Positions 8,908 through 17,719 of a stretch of DNA of 64,000 nt are shown piece after piece. The stretch is taken from the NCBI RefSeq assembly GCF_014699115.1, contig NZ_JACXAD010000027.1, positions 1 through 64,000 on the forward strand, read 5' to 3'. A program made the position numbers and the translations under genes. Each line of letters begins with the position of its first letter. Position 1 is the first letter of the stretch. The notes below the pieces were generated by a model. It ran no database searches. It saw nothing but the letters and a program-made list of their open reading frames with translations, and was not told the origin of the DNA. The stretch is from Hymenobacter montanus. Lineage in GTDB: Bacteria > Bacteroidota > Bacteroidia > Cytophagales > Hymenobacteraceae.

Positions 8908-11457
8908 TTACAGCTTGTAGCCCAGGGTGGCCGAAAAAGTGCGGGGCGCAATGGGGTTCACGCTGTTATCGTCGTGCAGGTTGTAGCTCAGCTCGTTGAG
9001 CAAATTCGCCACCTTCACTCGCAGCGAGAGCCGTTCGTAGGCATAGCCCAGCGAGGCATCGAAGAGGAAGTAGTTAGGCACGGCAATGAGCTTGAACGCA
9101 TCGGTTGTGGGGTTGCCATTGGCATCGACCCAGGGCCGGCCGGTAGCGGGATTAAGGATCCGGTTATTACGGCCGCCGAGCCGGTCGCCCACGTAGTAGG
9201 CCGTTACGCCGGCATTCAGGCCCCGGAGGAGCACATTGCTGGCAAACCGGGTATTGAAGTTATAGAACAAACTGGCGTTGGCCGTGTGAGCGGGATTGTA
9301 GCGCAGGCGGCTCCCGTCTTCATAAATATTGCTCCTGGTGTAAGCCGTGTAGTTATAGCTATAGCCCGCAATCAGGGAAAAGCCATCTACGGGTCGGCTC
9401 TGCACGTCAACTTCCACGCCCTTGCTGGTTACCTGGCCCGCCAATTCCTGCGGGCTAGTGGTCGCGGCGGTGCTGAAGCGGGGGTCCGTGGGCAGCACGG
9501 CCTGGGCCTGGTTGCTGTTCACAATGCGGTAAGCTGTTACGTTGGCTGACAGGGCCCCGTTGAACAGCTCATTTTTAATCCCCGCCTCGTACTGGTCGAT
9601 GAGCGAAGGCGGGAGGGTATTGCCCTGTAAGTCAATCCCGGCGTTGGGCGTGAACGAGTTGGCGTAAGAAGCAAACAGCGAGGTCGTTTTGATGGGTCGG
9701 TACACTAGGCCCAAACGGGGCGAGAAAGCGTTGTCGTAGCGCCGCGTTTCCACGTAGGTGTCGGCTATCTTGTTGTTAACATTGGCGACGGTGTTGTAGT
9801 TAAACACGTCGCTGGGCGTTTCCTGATAGCTCCAGCGCAGGCCGGCCAGCACCTTCACCCGCTCCGAAAGGCTGAGTAAGTCCTGGGCGTAGAAGCCGGC
9901 GCGGCGGGTATTGCCCTTGGTCAGTGAGTTGCGCACCAGGCTATTGAAACCCGTGAGCCGCTCCACGGGCTGCGTTATTTCCTTGCGGGGGTCCAAAATA
10001 TTGATAACGTCGTACGTGCTGACCGCCGTGGTCGGCCTCGTGGCCGACCGGGGGTTGGTGTACGCCACCACGGTGCTGTTGTACTGGTCGGCATCGGCGC
10101 CGACCAGCAGCGTGTGCCCCAGGGAACCCGTGCGGAAAGTGCCGGTCAGGTCCAGCTGAGCCAGGTAATAGTTCTCGGCGGTTTCGGTACGCTGCAGGCC
10201 GCGGCTCCAGTTGCCGTAGGTACTGCCCGGGGTGCTGATGATGCCGGTCGGGCGGGCAGCACTGCGCAGCTCGTTGTCGTAGCGCTGGAACGCGCCAATA
10301 GCGCGCACCTGCCACGCCTCGTTGAGGTGGCTGGTGAGGGTGGCCGTAGCGCTGGTTTGGCTGGTGGCGTTGCGGGCGTCGGGCACGTTCAGGAAGCGGC
10401 TGCGCGACTCCTGAATTTGGTAGTCGATGGCACCGATGCCGTAATCAGGTGTGCGATTATCGCGCAAATAATCGCCTTCGACCAGCAGCTCGGTGCGGGG
10501 CGTGAGGCGCAACAGCACCGAGGGGTTGAGGTACGTGCGGCGGCCCTGCACGCCGTCGCGGTAGCTGTCGCCGCGCTCGTACGTTCCATTGAGGCGGTAA
10601 GCAACCTTGTCGCTCTGGCCCACGGCGCCGTACACGTCGAACTGCGGTTTCACGAAGCCGTAGCTGCCCACTCGCAGACCCACCGAGCCGCCGCGCTCAA
10701 ACCGTGGTTTCTTGGTCACCAGGTTCAATACCCCGCCGGCGGCCACGTTGCCGTAGAGAATGGCTGCGCTGCCTTTCAGCACTTCCATTCGCTCCAGGGA
10801 GCTAACTTCCGGCATGATGCCGTTGTTAAAGCGGACGCCGTTTTTAAACGTGTTGGCGCTGGTGTAGGCGAAGCCCCGGCTGGCAATTTCCTCCTGAGCA
10901 CCGCCGGTGGTACCCATTACGTACACGCCGCTCACATTGGCCAGCACGTCGCTCAGGCGCAGGGCCTGCTGCTGTTCCAGCACGGCCCGCTCTATCGTCA
11001 GGGTGCTCTGCGGGTTATCGAGCGGGGCAATGGGGAGCTTGCCTACGCTGGTGGGCCGTTGGTTCAGGCTTTTACCGCCGGTTACGGTTACTTCCTGCAA
11101 CTTCTGCTCCCCGCGGGCTAGGGTCAGAGCGGCCAGCTCGGTGGTTTCCGCGTTTTTTACTTCTACGGTTATTTCCTGCGGAGCATAGCCGAGGCTGCTC
11201 ACCAGCAGCACTTGCCAGCCCACCGGGGCGCTCAGCCGAAAGCTGCCGTCGGCGGCGGGCGTGGTACCGAGCCCGGTTCCCTTCACCCGTACCGAAACCT
11301 GGTCGGCTGGCCGCCCATCAGCCAGTATCACGCGCCCGGTAATAGTGCCCGCTCCGGCTTTGCGCTGGGTATTATGCCGCAGGTCCGGGCCGGATTGAGC
11401 AGCCACAACAGCTGGTAGTAGGCCACTGGCGAGTAATAGAGCGAAGAAGTAACGCAT
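8908..11457 (-). CDS. TonB-dependent siderophore receptor
   Basis: An 849-aa outer-membrane receptor for ferric siderophores. The signal peptide (FALLLASGLLPAVVAAQ) is followed by a carboxypeptidase-regulatory-like domain (residues about 35-110, ITGRVILADGRPADQVSV), a plug domain (about 130-255; LPIAPLDNPQSTLTIE, GSAAILYGNVAAGGVLNLVT) and a 22-strand barrel ending in aromatic SATLGYKL. The N-terminal extra domain is typical of Bacteroidota. The start is 5 bases from a long perfect inverted repeat that probably holds operator and promoter. The PepSY protein gene follows. The siderophore is unknown. Confidence 0.93.
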   Translation of the reverse strand: MRYFFALLLASGLLPAVVAAQSGPDLRHNTQRKAGAGTITGRVILADGRPADQVSVRVKGTGLGTTPAADGSFRLSAPVGWQVLLVSSLGYAPQEITVEVKNAETTELAALTLARGEQKLQEVTVTGGKSLNQRPTSVGKLPIAPLDNPQSTLTIERAVLEQQQALRLSDVLANVSGVYVMGTTGGAQEEIASRGFAYTSANTFKNGVRFNNGIMPEVSSLERMEVLKGSAAILYGNVAAGGVLNLVTKKPRFERGGSVGLRVGSYGFVKPQFDVYGAVGQSDKVAYRLNGTYERGDSYRDGVQGRRTYLNPSVLLRLTPRTELLVEGDYLRDNRTPDYGIGAIDYQIQESRSRFLNVPDARNATSQTSATATLTSHLNEAWQVRAIGAFQRYDNELRSAARPTGIISTPGSTYGNWSRGLQRTETAENYYLAQLDLTGTFRTGSLGHTLLVGADADQYNSTVVAYTNPRSATRPTTAVSTYDVINILDPRKEITQPVERLTGFNSLVRNSLTKGNTRRAGFYAQDLLSLSERVKVLAGLRWSYQETPSDVFNYNTVANVNNKIADTYVETRRYDNAFSPRLGLVYRPIKTTSLFASYANSFTPNAGIDLQGNTLPPSLIDQYEAGIKNELFNGALSANVTAYRIVNSNQAQAVLPTDPRFSTAATTSPQELAGQVTSKGVEVDVQSRPVDGFSLIAGYSYNYTAYTRSNIYEDGSRLRYNPAHTANASLFYNFNTRFASNVLLRGLNAGVTAYYVGDRLGGRNNRILNPATGRPWVDANGNPTTDAFKLIAVPNYFLFDASLGYAYERLSLRVKVANLLNELSYNLHDDNSVNPIAPRTFSATLGYKL

Positions 11458-11461
11458 GGTA

Positions 11462-11523
11462 TTATTTGGAACAATTCTAAATAGACTGCAAAGGTGCAGT
11501 CTATTTAGAATTGTTCCAAATAA
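11462..11523 (-). promoter_or_regulatory. Fur-like double operator over the receptor promoter
   Basis: Bases 11462-11490 and 11495-11523 are perfect reverse complements (29 bp) around a 4-base spacer. Each arm contains a Fur-box-like half (TTTAGAATTGTTCCAAA in one orientation). Read on the minus strand, the centre contains CACCTTTG, one base from the TAnnTTTG -7 consensus, so two operators would flank and overlap the promoter of the TonB receptor gene. Repressor identity is inference from the iron-uptake context. Confidence 0.7.
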
Positions 11524-11983
11524 AAATTAGCTTTCGGCGGCTCTGGGAGTTGCTTGAAAGCTTTTACTCGCAGCCAACGAGCCATCTTTCAGCAGCAACT
11601 TCTGCTTATAAGTCAGTTTTCTGCGGTGAAGCACCCTCCCCTATCAGGCTCTTTCCTTTGCTCATCGACATTAATTCGGTTTAGTCAGCCAGCTCGGCTA
11701 TTCGGCCCACCGTACGAGAATCAGTTTAAATCTCTTCCGCAGGCAACTCATAAGAGCAGCACCCGGCCCGAAAATCAGTGGAAATCAAGGTTCTCATTTT
11801 GTGGACGCCATACGCTCCCAAAAGAATGGGGACTAGCTGTGGCGCATCGAGATGGTTAAGCCGCAACCTCCTTCGGCTTGGCGGCTAGCTCCGTACAAGC
11901 GGCTGCCACCGGCTCCCGTAATTCAAGTGAATGAGCTTTCACGCCAATACAGTCGAGCCTCATACGCATTCTTCGAAAACCTA

Positions 11984-12856
11984 CTAATTGCCCACCAACT
12001 TCTCCTGCCGGTGGCGGCGCCGAAACTCCGTGGCCGTGCTTCCTACGCGCTGCCTGAAGGCTTTATTCAGGTGGCTTTCGTCGGTGAAGCCTACTTCGTC
12101 GGCAATCTGGGAAATAGTAAGGTCGCTAAACTGCAAGCGGGCTTTCACCAGATTCAGCTTGTAGGAGAGGATGTACTCCTTGATGGTTTCCCCGGTTTGC
12201 GTCTTGAAATGCTGACTGAGGGTGTTCTTGGACTTGTAAAACGCTTCGGCAATGGCTGCCAGGCGCAGCTTCTCATTATCGTAGATGTGCTGCTGAATGT
12301 AGCTGCTGATGTCGTACGCCAGGTTGTGGGGATGAGCGACGGTGAATTCCAACCGGTTGTTTTCCCGGATGGAGCGGGCTACCTGGTGCAACAGCAGCGC
12401 CACCAGGTGCTGTACCACCGCCTCGTGCTGCACGGGCTGCTCTACTTCGGCCATGAGGCGCTGCATGAGCTGCTGCATCCATTGCTGGTCGGCGAGCTGC
12501 CGCACCGGCTCGCCGTTGGTTTGATTATGGTTCAGGAAGATGTATTCCAGCTGCTTGTATACGGAGCCGGCATCGGAAGTCAGCGAATGGGCCGAGTTGC
12601 GGACGTACAGCTCCGTAATGACCAGGATGCAGAAGCGGCTGGGCTCGTGCACCACAAACGTGTGGGCATCGTGCGGGGTGAGCAGATACAGGCTGCCCAC
12701 CTCGTAGGAGTAGCTGTTATGGTTGATGGTGTGCGTGCCACGGCCCTCCAGTACATAAATAATCTCCAGAAACTGGTGGCAGTGAACTGGCAGGTCCCAC
12801 TGGTCGACCTCGTAAATCGTCAGGTCCAGCGCCTGGTGGGTGGATAGGGTAATCAT
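11984..12856 (-). CDS. AraC-family transcriptional regulator
   Basis: A 290-aa regulator with an N-terminal cupin sensor (WDLPVHCHQFLEIIYVLEG, then SLYLLTPHDAHTF) and a C-terminal AraC double helix-turn-helix (LAAIAEAFYKSKNTLSQHF, then ISQIADEVGFTDESHLNKAF). I place the start at the ATG at 12856, directly before the cupin; the longer frame to 12988 would run into the start of the divergent gene. It shares a roughly 110-base intergenic region with the metallo-beta-lactamase-fold lipoprotein gene and probably controls it. The effector is unknown. Confidence 0.88.
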   Translation of the reverse strand: MITLSTHQALDLTIYEVDQWDLPVHCHQFLEIIYVLEGRGTHTINHNSYSYEVGSLYLLTPHDAHTFVVHEPSRFCILVITELYVRNSAHSLTSDAGSVYKQLEYIFLNHNQTNGEPVRQLADQQWMQQLMQRLMAEVEQPVQHEAVVQHLVALLLHQVARSIRENNRLEFTVAHPHNLAYDISSYIQQHIYDNEKLRLAAIAEAFYKSKNTLSQHFKTQTGETIKEYILSYKLNLVKARLQFSDLTISQIADEVGFTDESHLNKAFRQRVGSTATEFRRRHRQEKLVGN

Positions 12857-12965
12857 GTGGTCGTTTCTACCGAGTATTCCGCTTTTTTTACCTGTTATAG
12901 GCCGGGGCGTCACCGGAATTTTGCATTGTCGAAACGGACAAAACTTTCCCGTTTCACCAGCACCA

Positions 12966-13922
12966 ATGCGCCATTTGTTTTGCACCACTTTCCTGACCGT
13001 AGCTATGCTGTCAGCCTCCTGCGCTGCCGACTCGCCCGTCGTTCGCCCGCCTAAGGGTCAAGTGTACGTCTTCGAGAGCGACGCCAGCGGATTCAACACG
13101 AAAACCGTTTTTTATGACGACGGCCAGCAGGTAGTTGCCTTCGACGCGCAATTTACCGAGGGGTCCGCCGAACAGGCCATTGCCTTCCTCAAGCAGCAAA
13201 CCAGTCACCCCATCAAATACCTGATAGTCACGCACCCCAACCCCGACAAATTCCTGGGCGTCCCAGCCTTCAAGAAAGTGGGGGCCACGGTCATCATGTC
13301 GCAAGAAACGGCCCAGCATATGCCGGCGGTGTACGACTACAAGAAGTATTACTTCGTAAACATAGCCAAGTCGTTCACCGATAGCTCCTTTCCCAAGCCC
13401 GTCACCGCCGACAAAACCTTTGCCGACACCTACACCATCCCGACTGCTGGCGGCGGCACCGTCGAGTTGCGCGAGTTACACCAGGCTGGCATCTCGAGCA
13501 ACCAGACGGTGGCCTACATCAAGCAGGCCAACCTATTGATTGTCGGCGACCTGGTACATCATCGCGTACACGCTTGGCTAGAAGGCCCCATTGTTGAGGG
13601 CAAAGCTGCTTATCAGACCCAGCCGTGGGTAAACGCGCTGCGAAGGCTGCAAAAGGAATACCCTGCCACGGCCAGGGTATACGGGGGCCGCGGTGAAGCC
13701 GCACCAGCAGCGCTGGCTTTCGCCGACCAAATCAGGTACCTCACGCAAGCCGAAACCATTACCCGGAGCTACGTTGAGTCGCTCCCCGGCAATTCGCTGG
13801 CTGATAAGAAGGCCAAGGTGGATTACGCAACCCTCACCAAGGCATTTGAGCGCGAATTTCCCGGCTACGGCCTGAGTTACATGATAAGCTACGGAGCCTA
13901 CGGGTTGGTAAACAGCCTATAG
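12966..13922 (+). CDS. atypical metallo-beta-lactamase-fold lipoprotein
   Basis: A 319-aa exported protein with a lipoprotein-type signal (TVAMLSASCAAD). The body resembles the MBL fold: a start strand VYVFESDASGF, the first metal-motif position as THPNPDKF, and later VGDLVHHRVHAW. The canonical HxHxDH is reduced to HPNPDK, so two expected ligand histidines are missing, and the GHT motif is also not evident. It may bind metal differently or have lost catalysis. The ATG at 12966 fits the signal peptide; the frame extends upstream into the divergent AraC gene. A strong terminator follows. Confidence 0.75.
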   Translation: MRHLFCTTFLTVAMLSASCAADSPVVRPPKGQVYVFESDASGFNTKTVFYDDGQQVVAFDAQFTEGSAEQAIAFLKQQTSHPIKYLIVTHPNPDKFLGVPAFKKVGATVIMSQETAQHMPAVYDYKKYYFVNIAKSFTDSSFPKPVTADKTFADTYTIPTAGGGTVELRELHQAGISSNQTVAYIKQANLLIVGDLVHHRVHAWLEGPIVEGKAAYQTQPWVNALRRLQKEYPATARVYGGRGEAAPAALAFADQIRYLTQAETITRSYVESLPGNSLADKKAKVDYATLTKAFEREFPGYGLSYMISYGAYGLVNSL

Positions 13923-13944
13923 TCATAGACTGCCATAGAAGCCA

Positions 13945-13980
13945 TGAAAAGACCAAGGAGGCATCCTCTTGGTCTTTTCA
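13945..13980 (+). terminator. rho-independent terminator
   Basis: A 13-bp perfect stem (TGAAAAGACCAAG and its complement) with U-rich flank follows the MBL-fold gene by 22 bases. Confidence 0.8.
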
Positions 13981-14560
13981 TTTTGGGAAGGGCACTACGG
14001 CCTCTTACTTAATCGTGGTTTTGGCCTAGCCGCGTAGTGGCGGTTGGTAGCAGCAACGGCGCGGTGCGGGAAGCAAAGCAATTGTTGGTGGCCTCATCCT
14101 GCTACGGCGGCGCACCAGTTGTAAGACCGGACCAAAGACCTGTGCACAATACACTTGTTCTTCTGGGGGGGCTTGGATGAGCCCACCCGCAAAGAGGATA
14201 TGCCCGAGTACCAGATCCGGTGTCAGGGGCTGGCCAGCCGTTCATCAGTACCGCCTCCTACCCTGCCACGGCTTCAACTGCGACGAGCGGCCCAACCATA
14301 ATGGCCACCGAAGCCTGGAGGCTGATGCTGGCTTTTTCGATAGAAACCTTGGGTAGGTGATGCTGGCAAGCGCCTTGGCTGCTACTACGGCGACCTTTGG
14401 GTTAGCGGAAGCCAGATAAGCGGGATAGAATACTTAGGGGCAGTGCTCTTGGGTGGGTGCTTAAGCTTAGTGGATACTTAGTGGTACCACGAACTGCTAC
14501 GCAGAATTCGTGGCACCACCTCGCACCATGCTGAATGGCACAAACCAGCGCTGCGCTTGC
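13981..14560. other. 580-base gene-poor stretch
   Basis: I find no supported gene here. Short in-frame stretches do not resemble known proteins. The only clear structure is the inverted repeat at 14481-14519 at its right end. Confidence 0.5.
14481..14519. repeat. GTGGTnCCACGAA inverted repeat
   Basis: Arms 14481-14493 and 14507-14519 match at 12 of 13 positions. The arm sequence resembles the perfect hairpin at 21689-21720, so the two probably belong to one interspersed hairpin family that may also terminate transcription. Confidence 0.55.
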
Positions 14561-15073
14561 TTACTGGTCGCCGCTCCTGCCACCCAGGCCGGGGGGCGGC
14601 GTACCCTGCACGCCTTGCACGTTGGGAATGCCCATTTTTTCTTCGCGCTTACGCTGATACTTATCGAACTGCGCCGGAGTCAGCACGTCTTTGATGGCGG
14701 AGAGGCGCGAGCTGCTGATGCTCTCGACCACGCCGGATAGCTTGCGCGGGTCGGTTCGGTAGCGCATCCGGGCCAATTCGACTGCATCGACGCCGCGGCG
14801 GTTGATGGCGCGTAATTTTTCGGTTTGCTGGGGCGAGAGGCCCAGGTTCTTTTGCATGTTGGCCGTGAGCGCATTGGCCTTGGCATCAATCTCCTCATCA
14901 GTAGGCCCGGCTACGTTGGCAGGAGCACTGCTGGCCTGAGGGCTTTTGGTTTTGACGCCGGGCTGGCCGGCCGGCTTTACGCTGGTCTTGACGGTAGCCG
15001 CAGTCGGTGCCTGGGCCAATGCGGGCGAAACGGCCGCCAGGGCCAGCAGCGACGAAAGCAACACTAATTTCAT
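14561..15073 (-). CDS. secreted helical protein, unknown function
   Basis: A 170-aa protein with a clear signal peptide (LVLLSSLLALAAVSPALAQ) and then an Ala/Pro/Lys-rich linker and a helical region (residues about 70-150) with two repeats that read like Spy/LTXXQ proteins: LGLSPQQTEKLRAIN followed later by VLTPAQFDKYQRKREEK. Such proteins act in the periplasm as small chaperones or sensors, but assignment here is only by pattern. Start chosen at the signal peptide Met; the frame extends upstream to 15175 without a plausible start. Confidence 0.75.
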   Translation of the reverse strand: MKLVLLSSLLALAAVSPALAQAPTAATVKTSVKPAGQPGVKTKSPQASSAPANVAGPTDEEIDAKANALTANMQKNLGLSPQQTEKLRAINRRGVDAVELARMRYRTDPRKLSGVVESISSSRLSAIKDVLTPAQFDKYQRKREEKMGIPNVQGVQGTPPPGLGGRSGDQ

Positions 15074-15256
15074 AGAATAAGAATGGTAAGCACCACTGGC
15101 GCGGAAGCACGGAAATGAGGTAAATATCGAATGAAAAACTGGTCTGTTAGGCTGCCAACGCCATGCCCGGCCCATTTCGTGCCAGGGCCCGCCAGAAAAA
15201 CGTCACTTTGAGGGGCCTGCTGCAACCTTTCGGCTCCATTCGGCATACAACCGTTT

Positions 15257-16300
15257 ATGAAACACGACAATTATACCAACAAGAACTGGCTGCTGACTGC
15301 GGGCCTCGGCGCCGTGGCATTAACCGCTACCCTCTGGGGCAACCGCCGCGGCTCCTACGACCTGAACCAGCGGGTCGTGCTCATCACGGGTGGCTCGCGG
15401 GGGCTGGGCCTGGTCCTGGCCCGGCAGGCCGTGGCCGAAGGCGCCCGGGTAGCCATTTGCGCGCGCGATGAGGCCGAACTAGCCCGGGCCCGCCAGGATT
15501 TGCTGCTGGCCGGTGGTGCCGAAGCCGACCTTCTGACCCTCCCCCGCGACATCACCAACGAGCAGGAAGTGCGCACCATGGTGGCCGAGGTCGAAAATCG
15601 CCTGGGACCGGTGGATGTGCTCATCAACAACGCCGGCATCATCCTCGGTGGGCCCCTCGACAACATGGACTCGCGCGATTATGAAGACTCCATGGCCATT
15701 CATTTCTGGGCCCCGCTGCACGCCATGCAAGCCGTGCTGCCCAGCATGCGCCGCCGGGGCGAAGGGCGCATCGTGAATATCTCGTCGCTGGGCGGCAAGG
15801 TGGCATTGCCGCACATGGCCCCGTACAGCGCCAGTAAATTTGCCTTGGTGGGCTTATCCGAGGGCTTCCGGGCCGAGCTGCAGCAACACGGCATCAGCGT
15901 GACCACGGTGTGCCCGGGCTTACTGCGCACCGGCAGCGCCGGCCACGCCCTGGTGAAAGGGCAGCAGAAGAAGGAGTTCGCCTGGTTCAGCATCGCCGAT
16001 TCGCTGCCGGGCCTGACCATGAACGCCGAGCAGGCAGCCCGGCAAATCTGGAATGCCTGCCGCCGGGGCGACGGTGAAATCATCCTGTCCCTGCCCGCCA
16101 AGCTACTAGCCGCCTTCCACGGCCTGCTGCCCGGCACCACCACCAACATCCTCAGCTGGCTGAACCGGGCCCTGCCCGCCACCGGTGAAAGCGCGGCGGC
16201 TAACGCCCGCCGCACCGGCTACGAGAGCGAAACCGCCATCACCCGCTCGCCCCTCACGGCCCTTACCCGCAAAGCGGCGGCTAAAAACAACGAGGCGTAA
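15257..16300 (+). CDS. short-chain dehydrogenase/reductase
   Basis: A 347-aa SDR with an N-terminal hydrophobic segment (LTAGLGAVALTATLWG) that may anchor it in the membrane. The NAD(P)-binding motif TGGSRGLGL lies around residue 47, NNAG follows near residue 124, and the catalytic Ser plus YSASKFALVG (Tyr-x-x-x-Lys) is near residue 190. Length exceeds a classical SDR (about 250 aa) owing to the N-terminal segment and a C-terminal tail with LTRKAAAKNN. The substrate is unknown. It is monocistronic, ending in a terminator. Confidence 0.88.
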   Translation: MKHDNYTNKNWLLTAGLGAVALTATLWGNRRGSYDLNQRVVLITGGSRGLGLVLARQAVAEGARVAICARDEAELARARQDLLLAGGAEADLLTLPRDITNEQEVRTMVAEVENRLGPVDVLINNAGIILGGPLDNMDSRDYEDSMAIHFWAPLHAMQAVLPSMRRRGEGRIVNISSLGGKVALPHMAPYSASKFALVGLSEGFRAELQQHGISVTTVCPGLLRTGSAGHALVKGQQKKEFAWFSIADSLPGLTMNAEQAARQIWNACRRGDGEIILSLPAKLLAAFHGLLPGTTTNILSWLNRALPATGESAAANARRTGYESETAITRSPLTALTRKAAAKNNEA

Positions 16301-16314
16301 AAATCGAATCCGAT

Positions 16315-16366
16315 AAGCAAGCCGGGCCAGGAGACCACTGCGGTAGTCTCTGGCCTGGCTTGCTTT
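16315..16366 (+). terminator. terminator after SDR gene
   Basis: A long imperfect hairpin (AAGCAAGCC paired with GGCTTGCTT, then a second stem GGAGAC/GTCTC) directly follows the SDR stop. Confidence 0.7.
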
Positions 16367-16534
16367 ATACTCCCAAAGTGCTCCGGTACTTCCTTCTTAA
16401 GCTATTAAGCTCCAAATTATCTTATGCGAAGCCCGACGTTATGGCGGTGTCAGGATTCCACTACCGAAAAGCCCTTACGACCAGGCTGCTCCAGACTTCA
16501 ACTAAAGCCAGCAAGGGGTGCGGCAAGCGCAAGC

Positions 16535-16574
16535 AAAAAAGCCAATCTCCTCTACTTGAGAAGACTGGCTTTTT
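16535..16574 (-). terminator. terminator for small secreted protein gene
   Basis: A hairpin with an AAAGCCA/TGGCTTT base and U-tract on the minus strand lies about 35 bases past the stop of the gene at 16608. Confidence 0.65.
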
Positions 16575-16607
16575 GCTTCATTTGAGAATTTTGCTAGCCG
16601 AACGAGG

Positions 16608-16766
16608 CTATTTTCTGCCGGGCAGCGGGCAGCCGGGCTTGGAGCTGCAGGCCTTGGCACAGGCGGCGGAAGTCTTGGCTTTGCCCTTTTTATCTTTTGG
16701 GGTGCCACTGCCGGCATAGGCCAGAGAGGAAACGGCCAGCAGGCCGGTAAACAGGAGCTTGTACAT
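16608..16766 (-). CDS. 52-aa secreted Cys/Lys-rich peptide
   Basis: A short protein with a signal peptide (LLFTGLLAVSSLAYA) and a mature part of about 32 residues, rich in Lys and with three cysteines (CAKACSSKPGC). It could bind metal or form disulfides in the periplasm. No family is recognised. The ATG at 16766 begins the signal peptide; a terminator follows on the same strand, which supports it being a real transcript. Confidence 0.6.
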   Translation of the reverse strand: MYKLLFTGLLAVSSLAYAGSGTPKDKKGKAKTSAACAKACSSKPGCPLPGRK

Positions 16767-16869
16767 GGGTACGCGAGGTGAAGTGAAAAGATGGGTTGAT
16801 TGAACGTTCAGCTCCTTAGGCCCCAACTGCTGACAGAACCAGCGGCCGGCCCGAAAAAAATCTACCGGG

Positions 16870-17385
16870 CTAGCGGTTCAGGGGCAGGATGCACTCGACG
16901 CCCTCCTTCTCGCCCGCCACACAGCCGTCGCCGGGGGGCTGAGCCAGCAGGCGTTGCAGGAGCTGGCGCTGGGCTGGCGTACACAAGGCGGCTACCTGCT
17001 GCAAGTGGCGTACGGTTACCACATCCACGGCCACCTTATGGGAGAGCGCTTCCCGGGAACGCTCAGCCAGCTGCGCATCGGTCAGCTGAGAATCAAGCGT
17101 AGCGAAATACTGCCGGCAGGACCGGCGGCAGCTACGGGCCAGCGGCTGCACTTGCCGCAGGTAGCCACTGCGCAAGGTGTCGTAGCGCACCCGCTGCGCC
17201 GCCGAGAACCGCAGCGTATCAGCCAGAAAAATCGCGCCGCTCGCCGGCCGGGCCGCGGAGGAGTTGGTCGCCGGCGTCAGGCACAGACAAGCTACCAGGG
17301 CCAGGTTGAGCAGCAGCAGAATACCAACCAGCACCCACGGCAAGCGGTTGGAACGGTTTGGAAGCGAAGGCGGGAGATTATTCAT
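16870..17385 (-). CDS. CpxP/heavy-metal-sensor-like periplasmic protein
   Basis: A 171-aa membrane-anchored protein: one helix (LPWVLVGILLLLNLALVACL) and a helical periplasmic part. The segment AAQRVRYDTLRSGYLRQVQPL and LQQVAALCTPAQRQLLQRLL resemble Spy/CpxP-like periplasmic heavy-metal sensors that commonly form an operon with ECF sigma factors in Bacteroidota. Cys residues at CRRSC and CTPAQ are notable. Its start overlaps the end of the preceding gene by 8 bases, in an operon with the sigma factor gene. Exact role is inferred. Confidence 0.7.
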   Translation of the reverse strand: MNNLPPSLPNRSNRLPWVLVGILLLLNLALVACLCLTPATNSSAARPASGAIFLADTLRFSAAQRVRYDTLRSGYLRQVQPLARSCRRSCRQYFATLDSQLTDAQLAERSREALSHKVAVDVVTVRHLQQVAALCTPAQRQLLQRLLAQPPGDGCVAGEKEGVECILPLNR

Positions 17386-17713
17386 GAGGCAGGTAAAACG
17401 GGTCCAGCTGATAATCAGCGACGAAAGCCGCGTAGCCGTGAGGAGCCGGCCCGGGGGTTGGGCGCTGGTGACGAGCATAGTGCACGGCCGCACCAGCATT
17501 AAGGGCCACTACCAGTACGCCCAGCGTAGCGGCGTAGGCCGGATGGCGCCGCCACCAGGGCCGGGCCAGCGACGGCAGCAGCTCGGCGGCCAGGCGCGCC
17601 TCCAGGCGCGTGTAGAAAAATGGTCGCGGCTCCGGGGGCTCGGGCTCGCGCAGGCAACGCAGCCGGGCAGTCCAGGCTTCGTCCTCTTCGGGCAAGTTAT
17701 CGGAAGTCAACAT
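17378..17713 (-). CDS. small single-TM protein, possible anti-sigma factor
   Basis: A 111-aa protein with an acidic soluble N-terminus (residues 1-50), one helix (ATLGVLVVALNAGAAVHYA, about 61-79) and a short periplasmic tail. Position between an ECF sigma factor and a periplasmic sensor-like protein suggests a membrane anti-sigma factor, but no conserved zinc-binding anti-sigma motif is visible. It lies 6 bases from the sigma factor stop and overlaps the next gene by 8 bases, so the three genes form one tightly coupled operon. Confidence 0.65.
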   Translation of the reverse strand: MLTSDNLPEEDEAWTARLRCLREPEPPEPRPFFYTRLEARLAAELLPSLARPWWRRHPAYAATLGVLVVALNAGAAVHYARHQRPTPGPAPHGYAAFVADYQLDPFYLPHE

Positions 17714-17719
17714 GGATTT

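Noticed and set aside
13981..14560. Degraded transposase between the MBL-fold gene and the 170-aa gene
   Set aside because: No transposase motif or terminal repeat could be identified; only a short inverted repeat is present.
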